DNA of 64,000 nt from Myxococcales bacterium. Lineage in GTDB: Bacteria; Myxococcota_A; UBA796; GCA-2862545. This document shows positions 16,449 through 26,259 of the stretch, one piece after another; the stretch's first letter is position 1, and every line of letters begins with the position of its first letter. A model generated the notes under the pieces. That model was not told the DNA's origin, did not search any database, and saw only the letters and a list, made by a program, of their open reading frames with translations. The position numbers were made by a program, and so were the translations under genes. The DNA is taken from positions 21,340-85,339 of the forward strand of contig JAHQVJ010000044.1 of assembly GCA_019634415.1 (NCBI GenBank). Reading direction: 5' to 3'.

Positions 16449-17132
16449 ATGTCGAACCAAGCCCGCTGGGCGATCGTCGAGCTGCTGTGCACCATCGCGC
16501 TCCCAGCGGCAGCGCTGATGCTGCTGACGGACGCGGATCGCCTGGGCCCTGCCTGGGGCCTGGTGGTGGCGCTGGCCCCGCCGTTGCTCTGGGGCGTGTT
16601 CGTGATGGTGCGCGACCGCAGCGTGTCGGCGCTCGCCGTCATCTCGGTGGTGAGCGTGACGCTGACGGGTGGGGTGGGGCTGCTTCAGCTCGATCCCACC
16701 TGGTTCGCAGTGAAGGAGGGAGCGGTCGGCATGCTGCTTGGCGGTCTCGTCATGGCCACGGCCCCCACCCGCCACGCGATGATCCCGGTGTTGCTCGACA
16801 AGCTGGTGGACACGGAGCGACTCCAGGGTGCATTGCGCCAGGCGGGTCAGCCCGACGCCTACGTCGAGGCGGGTCGGAGGGCGACGATCCAGGCAGGCCT
16901 GCTGATGCTCGCCAGCGGCGTCGCCAGCTTCGGCCTGGCCCGCTGGATCGTTCGGAGTGCAGCGGGCACCGAGGCCTTCGGCGATGAGCTGGGTCGCTTC
17001 ACGCTGCTGTCGTTCCCGGTGATCGGGCTGCCCACCACGCTGGCCATGGTGTGGGTGCTGGAGCGTCTCCTCCGTCGGGTGGAGGATGCCTCGTCTCTCG
17101 ACCGCGACGACTTCCTGAAGGTCGGCGGCTGA
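16449..17132 (+). CDS. VC0807-family membrane protein
   Basis: About 227 residues with six likely membrane segments. The sequence matches what I know of the VC0807 family: an N-terminal helix (AIVELLCTIALPAAALMLL), LGPAWGLVVALAPPLLWGVFVMVRDR, then VSALAVISVVSVTLTGGVGLLQLDPTWFAVKEGAV, the most characteristic stretch, and a C-terminal helix pair ending in VWVLERLLRR. The family has no known biochemical role; it is distantly like intracellular septation protein A. Neither possible start (ATG 16428 or ATG 16449) has a good ribosome-binding site; I chose 16449 because family members begin close to the first helix. Divergent from the ACBP gene. Confidence 0.75.
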   Translation: MSNQARWAIVELLCTIALPAAALMLLTDADRLGPAWGLVVALAPPLLWGVFVMVRDRSVSALAVISVVSVTLTGGVGLLQLDPTWFAVKEGAVGMLLGGLVMATAPTRHAMIPVLLDKLVDTERLQGALRQAGQPDAYVEAGRRATIQAGLLMLASGVASFGLARWIVRSAAGTEAFGDELGRFTLLSFPVIGLPTTLAMVWVLERLLRRVEDASSLDRDDFLKVGG

Positions 17133-17153
17133 CAATGCGGTAGACTCCGGCGC

Positions 17154-18101
17154 ATGACTGGATTTGTTCTGCTGTCGATGTCGCCCGCCTGTGTGGGCCT
17201 GAACCGTCCCCCGATGCTCCGCTCCCCCTTGGTGGACGAGCGCAACACCGATGCGGAGGAATCGGATCCCAACACGCCTCCGGCGGACACCGAGACAACC
17301 ACCGACGACGAGCCGATCGAGCCTCCCGTCGTGGACGGGGTGGTCTGCTACCTGGGACCCGACTCCGCCTACGACGTGTGCGCGGACGTCGCGGAGATCC
17401 CGGATCTGCCCGCTGAATACGACTACCCCCCTCCGCTGTCGGGCTCGACGCAGTACCTCGCCCCTGAGCGGTACCTGGTGCTCGGCGAGGTGGACCCGCA
17501 GCTTGCGGTGGCGCCCAACTTCGTGCTGGAGGAACTCGCTCAGGAGTACAAGGGCCCCTATGGGGTGGTGCAGTCCCACGCAGTGGCCCGTCTGCAGGAG
17601 CTGAGGGACGAGCTGGGGGCCCTGGTGATCAACAGTGGCTACCGCAACCCCGACTACAACGCCGGGGTGGGGGGCGCGTCGTCGTCGCGCCACATGTACG
17701 GCGACGCCTTCGACATCGACCCCGTGTCGGCCACGTTGGGCCAGCTGGCCGACGCCTGCGAGGAGAACGGCGCGGGCTTCGTGGGCGTGTATGCGACCCA
17801 CATCCACTGCGACTGGCGCGATGATCCGCTGGACGCTTCCTTCTACCCGTCGGGTCGCAGTGCTGTGACCCAGACGGTGCAGCCCGATCTGGCGGCTGAG
17901 ATCGGCTGGCGTGGTGCTGTGCTGCAGGCCCCCGCCACGGGCTGGGACGAGGGGGAGCCGCTGCGGGAGTGGACGGCCTTCGACGCCGACGGCGACGTGA
18001 TCCACCAGGCCGTCGGCGAGACCTACACCCCTCCAGCCGAGGCTGTGGAGGTGCAGGTGGTGGTGGGGCGTGCGGTGGAGGTGTCGCTACTGGTTCAGTA
18101 G
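17154..18101 (+). CDS. M15-family D-Ala-D-Ala metallopeptidase-like lipoprotein
   Basis: 315 residues. The leader MTGFVLLSMSPAC has a lipobox-like end (C13), then an acidic Thr/Pro-rich linker to about residue 60. The central domain (about 120-222) is a peptidase M15A/VanX-type fold: LVINSGYRNPDYNAGVGG, then SRHMYGDAFDID giving zinc ligands H180 and D187, and ATHIHCDW giving H218. Catalytic residues are all in place, so it should cleave D,D- or L,D-peptide links in peptidoglycan on the periplasmic side. The C-terminal about 90 residues form a beta-rich extra domain. A TAGACT at 17141-17146 sits seven bases before the ATG and there is no ribosome-binding site, which would suit a leaderless message. 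Overlaps the convergent Cache gene by 15 bases. Confidence 0.82.
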   Translation: MTGFVLLSMSPACVGLNRPPMLRSPLVDERNTDAEESDPNTPPADTETTTDDEPIEPPVVDGVVCYLGPDSAYDVCADVAEIPDLPAEYDYPPPLSGSTQYLAPERYLVLGEVDPQLAVAPNFVLEELAQEYKGPYGVVQSHAVARLQELRDELGALVINSGYRNPDYNAGVGGASSSRHMYGDAFDIDPVSATLGQLADACEENGAGFVGVYATHIHCDWRDDPLDASFYPSGRSAVTQTVQPDLAAEIGWRGAVLQAPATGWDEGEPLREWTAFDADGDVIHQAVGETYTPPAEAVEVQVVVGRAVEVSLLVQ

Positions 18102-19709
18102 GAGGTCGGCGGGACCCACCATCACGTAGGTCCAGCCGATCTCAGCGAGGTGGTGGTAGACGTGCAGCCGCGTGGCCCGGCTCGCTTCGTCGGCGAAGAC
18201 GTAGCCGGAGCCCCCGGTCCTCGCGGCGTCGGCCACGGTGCCGTGAAGGGGGATCGTGACGTCGGGATGGCTCGTGGCCACGATGCTCGCCTCACCGTCC
18301 AGGAGCATGCCGTACACGTCGGGAGTGCCGCGGAGCGTGCTCGGCAGCAGCGTGTCCTGCAGCCAACCGCTGGAGACGTCGACGCCGGCCACTCCGATCA
18401 ATCGGCGCCCCTTGCCGGGCGCGAGGATCGGTCGGCCGAGGGTGATGGCGCCGCCGGGGCGCCTGCGCCAGACGGGACGTCCGCGGGTTCGTACCGCTCG
18501 GTACACGCTGTCCGTCTGCGGATCGTAGCCCTCGGCGAGGCCGCTGTGGCCGGGTAGCGCGAGGTACAGGCCATTCTCGAGTCCCACCCACACGACCTCG
18601 GCCGCGGGGTGCTCGTCGAGTACGGAGGGAAGGTGCCGAGTGGCCAGAGCGGTGGCGGCCCGCCAGCTGGGCTTCGGCTCGGAGCCGCTCGCCAGCACCG
18701 GGACCGTGGGGGAAACCCAGCCAGGCCCGAGTGGTGTGCCTTCTGGTCGTAGGGTGGCGTCTGGGTGAGGGCTGGGAGCGTCCGCTCGGAAGTCTGCGGG
18801 TGTCCTGAGACGCACGCGCCAGGTGGTGGGTGACGACGCGGCCTCCGCGGTCAGCGCTGCAGCGGCGACAGCTGGGGTGTGCAGCGCCACCAGGCCGCTC
18901 TCCACTCGGTTGGCCTGCGCGGACGACAGCGTGAGCACGGTGACGAGCTGCCGGGTGCGCACGTCGGAGGCGTGTCGCTGCCACAGCGCGGCCCCCACGC
19001 CAGCGCCCGAGATCACCATCGACAGCGTTCCCAGCAGCACGATGAGGGCAAACGACGTGATCCCGCCCGTGGTCACGCTGCGCCACCACTGCGAGTCGGA
19101 GGTGCGTGTGCGGGTGAGGCTCGACTCAGACGATGCACTGGACGGCGTCAGCGACAGGGGCGCGGGGGTAGGGGCGGGCATCGGGGGACGGGGGGCAGGC
19201 CGGTGCGCTGCGCGTCTCCCGGAGCTGTGACCGTTGACGTCGATCTCGGTGGGCAACACCTCTCGCTCGGCGTTCGGCCCCACGACGGTGGGGGTGCGCT
19301 GCGGAGGGGCGATCGTGGGTCGGCGGGTGGGGTCCGGGCGGATCACGGTCCGTACGGACATGGGCTCCGGCTCTGGGAGCTCGATGGGTGCTTCCTCGTG
19401 GCGCACCGTCATGGACTCGATGTCTTCCTCGTCGTCGTCGAGGTAGCCGTAGGCTCCCGATGGAAACGCTGCGTCCTCCGTGGGGCCGTGCAGTGGCTCG
19501 TCGAGCTCGTCGAGCCAAGGATCCTTGTCGTCGCTGACCAAGGTGGGGCCGTGCACCCCCACCAGTCGACCCTGAGCCTGCAGATGCGCGACGAACGCAT
19601 TGGGGTCGGGGTTGCGGTCGTTGATCTCGAGACACCACGCGTCCCATGCGGCGTCGATGTCGCCACGGAAGGCCAGTCGGAGTCGTCGTCGGAGTGGTTC
19701 GGGTGCCAT
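18087..19709 (-). CDS. Orphan Cache-type sensor, single-pass membrane protein
   Basis: 540 residues. Residues 1-190 are cytoplasmic: a small helical start (RRRLRLAFRGDIDAAWDAWC), then acidic and proline-rich sequence. One membrane helix (ITSFALIVLLGTLSMVISGAGVGAALW) follows, and the rest lies outside the cytoplasm. That part looks like a double-Cache (PAS-like) sensor: TLSSAQANRVESGLVAL, VWVGLENGLYLALPG, YDPQTDSVYRAVRTRGRPVW, ITLGRPILAPGKGRRLIGVAGVDVSS and a second lobe ending HHLAEIGWTYVMVGP. Such sensors normally carry a kinase, cyclase or chemoreceptor domain on the cytoplasmic side; none is visible here. The gene overlaps the M15 gene tail by 15 bases. Confidence 0.72.
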   Translation of the reverse strand: MAPEPLRRRLRLAFRGDIDAAWDAWCLEINDRNPDPNAFVAHLQAQGRLVGVHGPTLVSDDKDPWLDELDEPLHGPTEDAAFPSGAYGYLDDDEEDIESMTVRHEEAPIELPEPEPMSVRTVIRPDPTRRPTIAPPQRTPTVVGPNAEREVLPTEIDVNGHSSGRRAAHRPAPRPPMPAPTPAPLSLTPSSASSESSLTRTRTSDSQWWRSVTTGGITSFALIVLLGTLSMVISGAGVGAALWQRHASDVRTRQLVTVLTLSSAQANRVESGLVALHTPAVAAAALTAEAASSPTTWRVRLRTPADFRADAPSPHPDATLRPEGTPLGPGWVSPTVPVLASGSEPKPSWRAATALATRHLPSVLDEHPAAEVVWVGLENGLYLALPGHSGLAEGYDPQTDSVYRAVRTRGRPVWRRRPGGAITLGRPILAPGKGRRLIGVAGVDVSSGWLQDTLLPSTLRGTPDVYGMLLDGEASIVATSHPDVTIPLHGTVADAARTGGSGYVFADEASRATRLHVYHHLAEIGWTYVMVGPADLLLNQ

Positions 19710-19741
19710 CAGGACCTGGGCTGGGGTCTAGGATACAGGCG

Positions 19742-20656
19742 TCAGTCGGCGGGGGGGAGACCCGCGTGCTGAGAGAAGAAGCGCCACAGCTCCTGGGTGG
19801 CATCGAGGTCGCGGCTATTGCGCGGATCGAGGTCGTCGGAGCCGGGCCAGTAGTGTCCGCCGTTGGCGATGCGGAACACCTCGAGGGCGCCAGCCGCGCA
19901 GCGTGACCAGGACCGGTGAGTCACCTCGGTGAGGTCGCCCGAGTCGTACAGGAGCTGCTGCTCACCGCGGCCTTTGCACCCCATCGCCCGCCTCGCGAAC
20001 CGAACGGTGTCGTCGATGGACAGCGGCGGCTCGTGGGTGGGAGCGTCGTCGACGGTGCCGAGCACCAGGGCGAGGGGTGGAGGAGCGTCGGGTCGACAGC
20101 GGCGCACCACGGAGGGGCTGAAGGGACGGGCGACCACGAAGGCCGCGCGCACCAGCTGGGGTGCGCGGCACCAGAGCACCTGGGCCATGTACCCGCCGTT
20201 GCCCATCCCCGTGACGTAGACCGAGCCTGGCTCCGTGGGCCAGCGCTCGGCCAGCTCCTGCAGCAGCGCGCGGGTGAAGTCCACGTCGAGATCGGGAGGA
20301 AGTGCCCAGCGCTCGAACCCCGGCCCCACCCAGGCCTCGTGGTACGGCTCGGGGTTCGATCCGTTGGGAAACACCACGAGCACGTCGTCGTCGAACAGCG
20401 ACTGCAGGTGGGGTGCGAGGCTCAGGCCGGATTGATTGCGCCCGTCGTGGAACGCCAGCAGCACCGGCCACGGGCCGGCGGTGTCGGGCACGTGGACCCA
20501 GGCCGTTCGCTTGCCCCCGAAGGCCTCCCCGAAGACCTCGATCTCCTCGAGGCCGAGCCGCGCAGGTGCGCTGCGCAGATCGTCCATGGGGGCAGACGTC
20601 TGAGGAGGCTCCTGAGCGAGGGCGACGGACAGCGCGAAGAGGAGGGGGCAGGGCAT
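19742..20656 (-). CDS. PHB-depolymerase/feruloyl-esterase-like protein lacking the catalytic serine
   Basis: 304 residues with a signal peptide (MPCPLLFALSVALAQ). The fold is that of LpqC/PHB depolymerase esterases: WPVLLAFHDGRNQSG, VVFPNGSN, the nucleophile elbow, LALVLGTVDDAP holding the acid, and IANGGHYWPG holding H268. The elbow reads VYVTGMGNGGYMA, whereas the family has GMSNGG; residue 152 is Gly, encoded GGC, where Ser should be. Asp203 or Asp204 and His268 remain. As it stands the protein should not form an acyl-enzyme, so it is either a binding protein or uses another mechanism. Periplasmic or secreted. It lies 32 bases downstream of nothing codirectional except the Cache gene, which follows it on the same strand. 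Confidence 0.78.
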   Translation of the reverse strand: MPCPLLFALSVALAQEPPQTSAPMDDLRSAPARLGLEEIEVFGEAFGGKRTAWVHVPDTAGPWPVLLAFHDGRNQSGLSLAPHLQSLFDDDVLVVFPNGSNPEPYHEAWVGPGFERWALPPDLDVDFTRALLQELAERWPTEPGSVYVTGMGNGGYMAQVLWCRAPQLVRAAFVVARPFSPSVVRRCRPDAPPPLALVLGTVDDAPTHEPPLSIDDTVRFARRAMGCKGRGEQQLLYDSGDLTEVTHRSWSRCAAGALEVFRIANGGHYWPGSDDLDPRNSRDLDATQELWRFFSQHAGLPPAD

Positions 20657-20714
20657 CGAGACAGCTCCGGCGGCAGGTTACCGCGGATGCGTCCACCTCA
20701 CCGTCCGAGTCGCC

Positions 20715-21005
20715 ATGACCTTCTTCGTCGACAAGGTGTACTACCTGCCGCATCGAGACCTGCTGGTACTGGCGGGCCGGCCTCAGGGGGATGCGGCGCA
20801 GCCCCCGCTTCCCGGGGGGCGCATCGATCTGCCCGAGGAGATCAAGGGACCGGGTTGGGTGCCCATCGCCGACGTCCAGACGGTCGCCTTCGAGGACGGC
20901 ACGGACCGCCTGTGCGTGGTGCTCGACTACGAAGTCGTGGTGCCGACGCCCTTGATGGAGTTCCGCGATCTGGAGGGCCGCGCGCTCGAGGTGCGCCGAC
21001 CCTGA
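20715..21005 (+). CDS. Small hypothetical protein
   Basis: 96 residues from ATG 20715. High third-position GC and a normal amino-acid mix support it as real. Predicted as mostly beta with no signal peptide and no cysteine cluster: MTFFVDKVYYLPHRDLLVLAG, a proline-rich turn, GPGWVPIADVQTVAFED, RLCVVLDYEVVVPTPLMEF and a basic end. The last part resembles the small beta-sandwich style of cytoplasmic accessory proteins, but I do not recognise a family. Divergent from the esterase-like gene (58 bases apart) and convergent with thioredoxin (one base between stops). Confidence 0.6.
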   Translation: MTFFVDKVYYLPHRDLLVLAGRPQGDAAQPPLPGGRIDLPEEIKGPGWVPIADVQTVAFEDGTDRLCVVLDYEVVVPTPLMEFRDLEGRALEVRRP

Positions 21006-21006
21006 T

Positions 21007-21333
21007 CTACAGGTGCGGGGAGACCAGGTTGCGCAGACCCTGCAGGCCGCCCTGTGCCCCGCGCTGGCGACCGACCTCCTGGCCCCCCTTCAGCACGATG
21101 AAGGTCGGCATCGAGCTGACCTTGAAGTTCATGGCCGTGCGCATGTTCTCGTGCACGTTCATCTTGACGACCTTCAGCCGTCCGGCGTTCTCGTCGGCCA
21201 GTGTCTGCACGTGGGGCGCGATGGCGACGCACGGCGCACAGTTGGGACCCCAGAAGTCCACCAGCACGGGAACGTCGGACTGGAGCACCTCGGTATCGAA
21301 TGTGCTTTCGGTGAGCTCGGGTACGTCGGCCAT
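21007..21333 (-). CDS. Thioredoxin with CAPC active site
   Basis: 108 residues, normal thioredoxin length. The fold is clear: FDTEVLQSDVPVLVDFWGPNCAPC at the active site, KVVKMNVHENMRTAMNFKVSSMPTFIVLKGGQEVGRQRGA with the cis-proline (MPT). The active site is C32-A-P-C35 rather than CGPC, and WGPN replaces WAxW. An alanine after the first cysteine shifts redox potential in known variants, so this may be a specialised thioredoxin. ATG 21333 follows AGGAG; a TTG at 21351 is less likely. Cytoplasmic, no signal peptide. Confidence 0.9.
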   Translation of the reverse strand: MADVPELTESTFDTEVLQSDVPVLVDFWGPNCAPCVAIAPHVQTLADENAGRLKVVKMNVHENMRTAMNFKVSSMPTFIVLKGGQEVGRQRGAQGGLQGLRNLVSPHL

Positions 21334-21420
21334 GGGGGCTCCTGCAGGCAAGATGTGAGGGCTGCGGATCTTAGTTCGGTCCGTCGCCGTCGCAAGTCTT
21401 CATACCGTCCGGGTGTGGCG

Positions 21421-22251
21421 ATGCCTCCTGGTTATGCTCCCGCCGTGGAGCGACTCCCCTACATCCTCGTGCTCGTCGCCTGGGGCTTCATCTCGATGGG
21501 GCACCTGCTGCCGGATCTCATCGGCACGCGCATGCGCACCCATGTGCGAGCGGTGGCGTGGGTGGCGGTGAGCACGCACCTCGCCACGCTGATCGCCGGC
21601 CTGTTCCTCTCCGCGTGGCCCACGGGCTTCCCCGAGGCCCTAAGCGGCATGTCGTTGGGCGTGGGGATCGCGTACCTGTGGGTGGCTCGCCACCAGATGC
21701 GGGCGCTGGGCATGTTGCTGGCGCCGCTGTCGTTGGTGGTGCTGGGCACCTCGCTGGTGGTGCCCCATCGCAGCGTCGCAGCGCTGGCGGAGACCGGGTA
21801 CTCGGCGTGGCTTCCGATCCACCTGGGCCTGGTGTTCGCCGGGATCGCCGGGTTCGCCTTGTCGTTCGTGGTGGGCGTGCTGTTCCTGTGGGCGCGGCGG
21901 CGCCTCAAGCAGAAGCGCTTCGGCGGAATGTCGCGGCTGCCCTCCCTCGAGGCCCTGGACCGCATCCAGTTCCGCGCCATGCTCTTCGGCTTCGTCTTCC
22001 TCACGCTGGGGATCGGGGCAGGGGGCGCGTGGGCGGCGGCCAGCCTGCAGGAGACCTTCGTGGTGGACCCCAAGGTCTGGTTCACCGTGCTGATCTGGGC
22101 CTGGTATGGCGCGGCCTTACAGGTGCGCCTGGTGGCGGGTCGGCGCGGCCGCTGGACCGCACTGTTCTCCATCGTCGGCTTCGGCGGGCTGATCTTCAGC
22201 TTGGTGGGGCTGAACTTCTTGTTGGCCGGGTGGCACAGCTATGGCAGCTGA
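21421..22251 (+). CDS. HemX/CcsA-like cytochrome assembly membrane protein
   Basis: About 276 residues with eight likely membrane helices, from LPYILVLVAWGFISMGHLLPDL to FGGLIFSLVGLNFLLAGWHSYGS. The family (HemX, CcsA/ResC, cytochrome c assembly protein) carries conserved His and Trp-rich segments; here IWAWYGAALQVRL, GGAWAAASLQETFVVDPKVWFTVL and the terminal GWHSYG fit it. It precedes hemA and overlaps it by 11 bases, the same order as Bacillus hemX next to hemA, which supports a role in heme handling or limiting glutamyl-tRNA reductase level. Start is ATG 21421 or GTG 21445; a TATGCT at 21433-21438 could be a -10 box, which would favour the latter. Confidence 0.8.
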   Translation: MPPGYAPAVERLPYILVLVAWGFISMGHLLPDLIGTRMRTHVRAVAWVAVSTHLATLIAGLFLSAWPTGFPEALSGMSLGVGIAYLWVARHQMRALGMLLAPLSLVVLGTSLVVPHRSVAALAETGYSAWLPIHLGLVFAGIAGFALSFVVGVLFLWARRRLKQKRFGGMSRLPSLEALDRIQFRAMLFGFVFLTLGIGAGGAWAAASLQETFVVDPKVWFTVLIWAWYGAALQVRLVAGRRGRWTALFSIVGFGGLIFSLVGLNFLLAGWHSYGS

Positions 22252-23503
22252 GGGCGATCGGCTCCTGGCGGTGGGGTTGTCCCATCACACCGCTCCCGTG
22301 GAGGTGCGCGAGCGCCTGGCCATGGACGAGGACACCGTCAAGAGCATGCTCGGTAGGCTGCAGCGAGACGAGGTGGTGGAAGAGGCGCTCATGCTGTCCA
22401 CCTGCAACCGCGTGGAGCTGTACGCCGTGCCTCGATCCGTGGACGGGCTGCGGGAGTTCTACGGCTCCTTCCGCGGTCCGGCGGGCGAGCGGATCGACGA
22501 CATGCTCTACTGGTACCGGGGCCGGGAGGCGGTGCGTCACTTGTTCCGCGTGGCGTCCTCGCTGGACTCCCTGGTCCTGGGAGAGCCCCAGATCCTCGGG
22601 CAGGTGAAGGAGGCGGTCCGAGTGGCGGGGGAGAGCTCCTCCCTGGGACGTGTGCTGCATCCCCTCACACAGCGCACGCTGTCCATCGCCAAGCGGGTTC
22701 GCAATCAGACCGACATCGGCAAGAGCCGGGTGGGGATCGGCAACGCCGGTGTGGATCTCGCGCTGCAGATCTTCGGTGGGCTCGAGGGCAAGCGCTGCAT
22801 GCTCATCGGCGTGGGTGAGATGGGGCGGCAGGTGGCCGTGGCGCTGCTGTCGGCAGGGCTGGAGGAGCTGCTCGTCGCCAACCGCACCTTCGAGCGGTCC
22901 GTGCAGCTCGCGTCGGAGTTCGGCGGCACGCCCGTTCCCTACGAGCGGCTGCAGGACTACCTGCCTCGAGCCGACATCGTGCTGGCGGCCACCGGCGCCA
23001 CCAAGCCCATCGTCACCGTGCCGATGGTCCGCACTGCCCTGCGCCATCGCCGCTACCGGACCATCTTCCTGGTGGACCTCTCGGTTCCGCGCAACGTGGA
23101 TCCGGGGGTGGACGAGCTGGAGGACGCCTACCTCTTCAACATCGACGACCTGTCGCGTGTCGTGGAGGAGGGGCGGGAGGCTCGGGCCCAGGCCGCAGCG
23201 GATGCCATGCAGATCGTCGAGGCCGAGGCCGATCGGTTCATCGCGTCGCTCCGGCAGATCGACATCAACGACGATCTACGCCAGATGGCGGCCACTGCGG
23301 AGGCGCTGCGGCAGGCGGAGGTGGTGCGCTCCCGGAAGCTCGTGGCTGGCCTGGACGATGCCCAGCTGGCCTCGCTGGACGCGATGACGAAGGCGCTGGT
23401 GAAGAAGCTGCTGCATCGCTCCATGACCGCTGTGCGCACGGCGGCGAAGGAGGGCGATGTCGACAAGGTCCAGATCCTCCTCGAACCCTGGAAAGAGCCA
23501 TGA
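22241..23503 (+). CDS. hemA: Glutamyl-tRNA reductase
   Basis: 420 residues, family length. It reduces glutamyl-tRNA to glutamate-1-semialdehyde, the first committed step of C5-pathway tetrapyrrole synthesis. AVGLSHHTAPVEVRERLAM opens the catalytic domain, STCNRVELYA carries the nucleophile C55, SLVLGEPQILGQVKEA and RNQTDIGKSRVGIGNAGVDLA are signatures, and GVGEMGRQVAVALLSAG plus VANRTFERS form the NADPH-binding domain. The C-terminal dimerisation helix ends KKLLHRSMTAVRTAA. It begins within the hemX tail and its stop overlaps the hemC start as ATGA, so hemX-hemA-hemC is one operon. Confidence 0.97.
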   Translation: MAAEGDRLLAVGLSHHTAPVEVRERLAMDEDTVKSMLGRLQRDEVVEEALMLSTCNRVELYAVPRSVDGLREFYGSFRGPAGERIDDMLYWYRGREAVRHLFRVASSLDSLVLGEPQILGQVKEAVRVAGESSSLGRVLHPLTQRTLSIAKRVRNQTDIGKSRVGIGNAGVDLALQIFGGLEGKRCMLIGVGEMGRQVAVALLSAGLEELLVANRTFERSVQLASEFGGTPVPYERLQDYLPRADIVLAATGATKPIVTVPMVRTALRHRRYRTIFLVDLSVPRNVDPGVDELEDAYLFNIDDLSRVVEEGREARAQAAADAMQIVEAEADRFIASLRQIDINDDLRQMAATAEALRQAEVVRSRKLVAGLDDAQLASLDAMTKALVKKLLHRSMTAVRTAAKEGDVDKVQILLEPWKEP

Positions 23504-24381
23504 CCACAGGCACGCTGAAGCTGGGCACCCGCGGAAGCCAGCTCGCCATGACCCAGTCGGGCATCGTCGCCGAGTCGCTGACCGCCGCGACCGGCGTCGC
23601 CGTGGAGCTGGTGGTGATCAAGACCACCGGCGACCGCGTCACGGACAGGCCGCTGCAGCAGGTGGGCGGCAAGGGCCTGTTCACGAAGGAGATCGAGGAC
23701 GCGCTGCTGGCGGGTGACGTCGACTTCGCCGTGCACTCCATGAAGGACATGCCCACCGACGCACCCGAGGGCTTGATCATCGCGGCCGTTCCCGAGCGGG
23801 TGGATCCGCGTGATGCGCTGGTGGGCGCACGGCTGCAGGACCTCGCAGCGGGTGCGGTGGTGGGGACGGGCTCGGTGCGCCGCGCCCTGCAGCTGCGCGA
23901 TCTGCGTCCGGATCTGGAGATCCGCGGGATCCGCGGCAACGTGGACACCCGCATCGCCAAGCAGCGGGCTGGAGACTACGACGCCATCTTGCTGGCCATG
24001 GCCGGGCTGACCCGGCTGGGGCGCGCGGGCGACGTGTCGGAGGCGCTCGAGCCCGAGCAGATGATCCCCGCGGTGGGGCAGGGGGCCCTCGCCATTCAGT
24101 GCCGCGGGGGCGACGCGCGGGTGATCGAGCTGCTGGAGTCCATCCACCACGAGCGCACGGGGCTGTGCGTGCAGGCCGAGCGGGCCTTCTTGGCGGCGGT
24201 GAGCGGTGGCTGCAGCGCGCCCGCTGCGTGCTACGCGCAGTTCGACGATGGCATGGTGCACGCCGACGGAGTGTGGGCGGCCGACGAAGACGGGGAGCCG
24301 AAGCGGATGAGGCTGCAGGCCGATCCGCTGCACGTGCACGCCATGGGCACGGAGCTGGCCACGCGCCTCATGACGCCCTGA
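23500..24381 (+). CDS. hemC: Hydroxymethylbilane synthase (porphobilinogen deaminase)
   Basis: 293 residues, slightly short of the usual 310 but with all three domains. LKLGTRGSQLAMTQS and VGGKGLFTKEIEDALLAGDVDFAVHSMKDMPT are the substrate and catalytic regions, RGIRGNVDTRIAK the binding arginines, and SGGCSAPAACYA carries C238, which holds the dipyrromethane cofactor. It joins four porphobilinogens into hydroxymethylbilane in the cytoplasm. Translationally coupled to hemA by ATGA. Its 3' end overlaps the convergent hemD by 14 bases. The C-terminal domain is trimmed (the tail ends GTELATRLMTP), which explains the modest length. Confidence 0.97.
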   Translation: MTTGTLKLGTRGSQLAMTQSGIVAESLTAATGVAVELVVIKTTGDRVTDRPLQQVGGKGLFTKEIEDALLAGDVDFAVHSMKDMPTDAPEGLIIAAVPERVDPRDALVGARLQDLAAGAVVGTGSVRRALQLRDLRPDLEIRGIRGNVDTRIAKQRAGDYDAILLAMAGLTRLGRAGDVSEALEPEQMIPAVGQGALAIQCRGGDARVIELLESIHHERTGLCVQAERAFLAAVSGGCSAPAACYAQFDDGMVHADGVWAADEDGEPKRMRLQADPLHVHAMGTELATRLMTP

Positions 24382-25107
24382 CGGTTCGCTCCAGCGCGTC
24401 CAGCAGTCCCGCCACAGAGTGCGGATCCGCCACCGCATCCACCCGCAGCCCCTCGGCGTGGGCCGCTCGCGCCGTGGAGGGTCCGATGCACACGACCTGT
24501 CCGAGATCGGAACGATCTGCCGTCGGGACCGCCGCGGCCAGCCGACGCGCAGCCGACGCGGACAGCAGCGTGGTGGCCCGCACAGGGAGCTCCCTTAGGA
24601 GGCGCCGCGCGTGTCCTGGCGGTGCGACGTTGTCGTAGGCCACCACATCCAGGACCTCGGCGCCCGCCTGGCGCAGCGACGTCGTGGTGGCTGGACTGGC
24701 CAGGTCTGCGCGCGGGTAGACGATGCGGAGCCCGGTGACGTCTCCCAGGGCGCGCACCAGATCGGCGGCGGTGGCGCGCTCGGGCACCAGATCCACCCGC
24801 ATCCCGAGCTGCTTGAGGCGATGGGCCGTGGTCTGTCCCACGGCCGCCCAGCGAGCTGTGGTCCACGCTCCGGGCGCCGCGGTGGCCAGGATCTGGGCGG
24901 CCGTGCCACTGGTCACGATCACCCAGCTCGCCTCGGGGTGGGTGGAGGCGGCCTCCATCACGGCGTCCACGTGCCAGTGTCGCTCGAGGAGCGGCACCAC
25001 CACGGGCACGTAGCCCGAGCGGCTGAGCGCACTGGCCAACGATGGAGCGTCCTCCGCTGGGCGCGTCACCAGCACCCGGGGCGCGTGACCCAGATCGAAG
25101 GTGTAGC

Positions 25108-25111
<4 letters not shown>
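24368..25111 (-). CDS. hemD: Uroporphyrinogen-III synthase
   Basis: 247 residues. HemD is poorly conserved but the plan is clear: two alpha/beta lobes, with RVLVTRPAEDAPSLASAL at the start, SWVIVTSGTAAQILA, WAAVGQTTAHRLKQLGM, GLRIVYPRADLAS.ATTTSLRQAGAEVLDVVAYDN (the usual l.DvaeYrt link) and CIGPSTARAAHAEGLRVD. It closes hydroxymethylbilane into uroporphyrinogen III with inversion of ring D. Although the pathway genes hemA and hemC are next to it, hemD is on the other strand, convergent with hemC and overlapping by 14 bases, and its GTG start overlaps the acyl-CoA dehydrogenase stop (GTGA), so it is expressed with that gene. Confidence 0.88.

Positions 25112-26259
<1,148 letters not shown>

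Noticed and set aside
16425..18005. Minus-strand frame of 526 codons opposite the VC0807 and M15 genes
   Set aside because: Antisense shadow; the plus strand encodes intact zinc-peptidase motifs.
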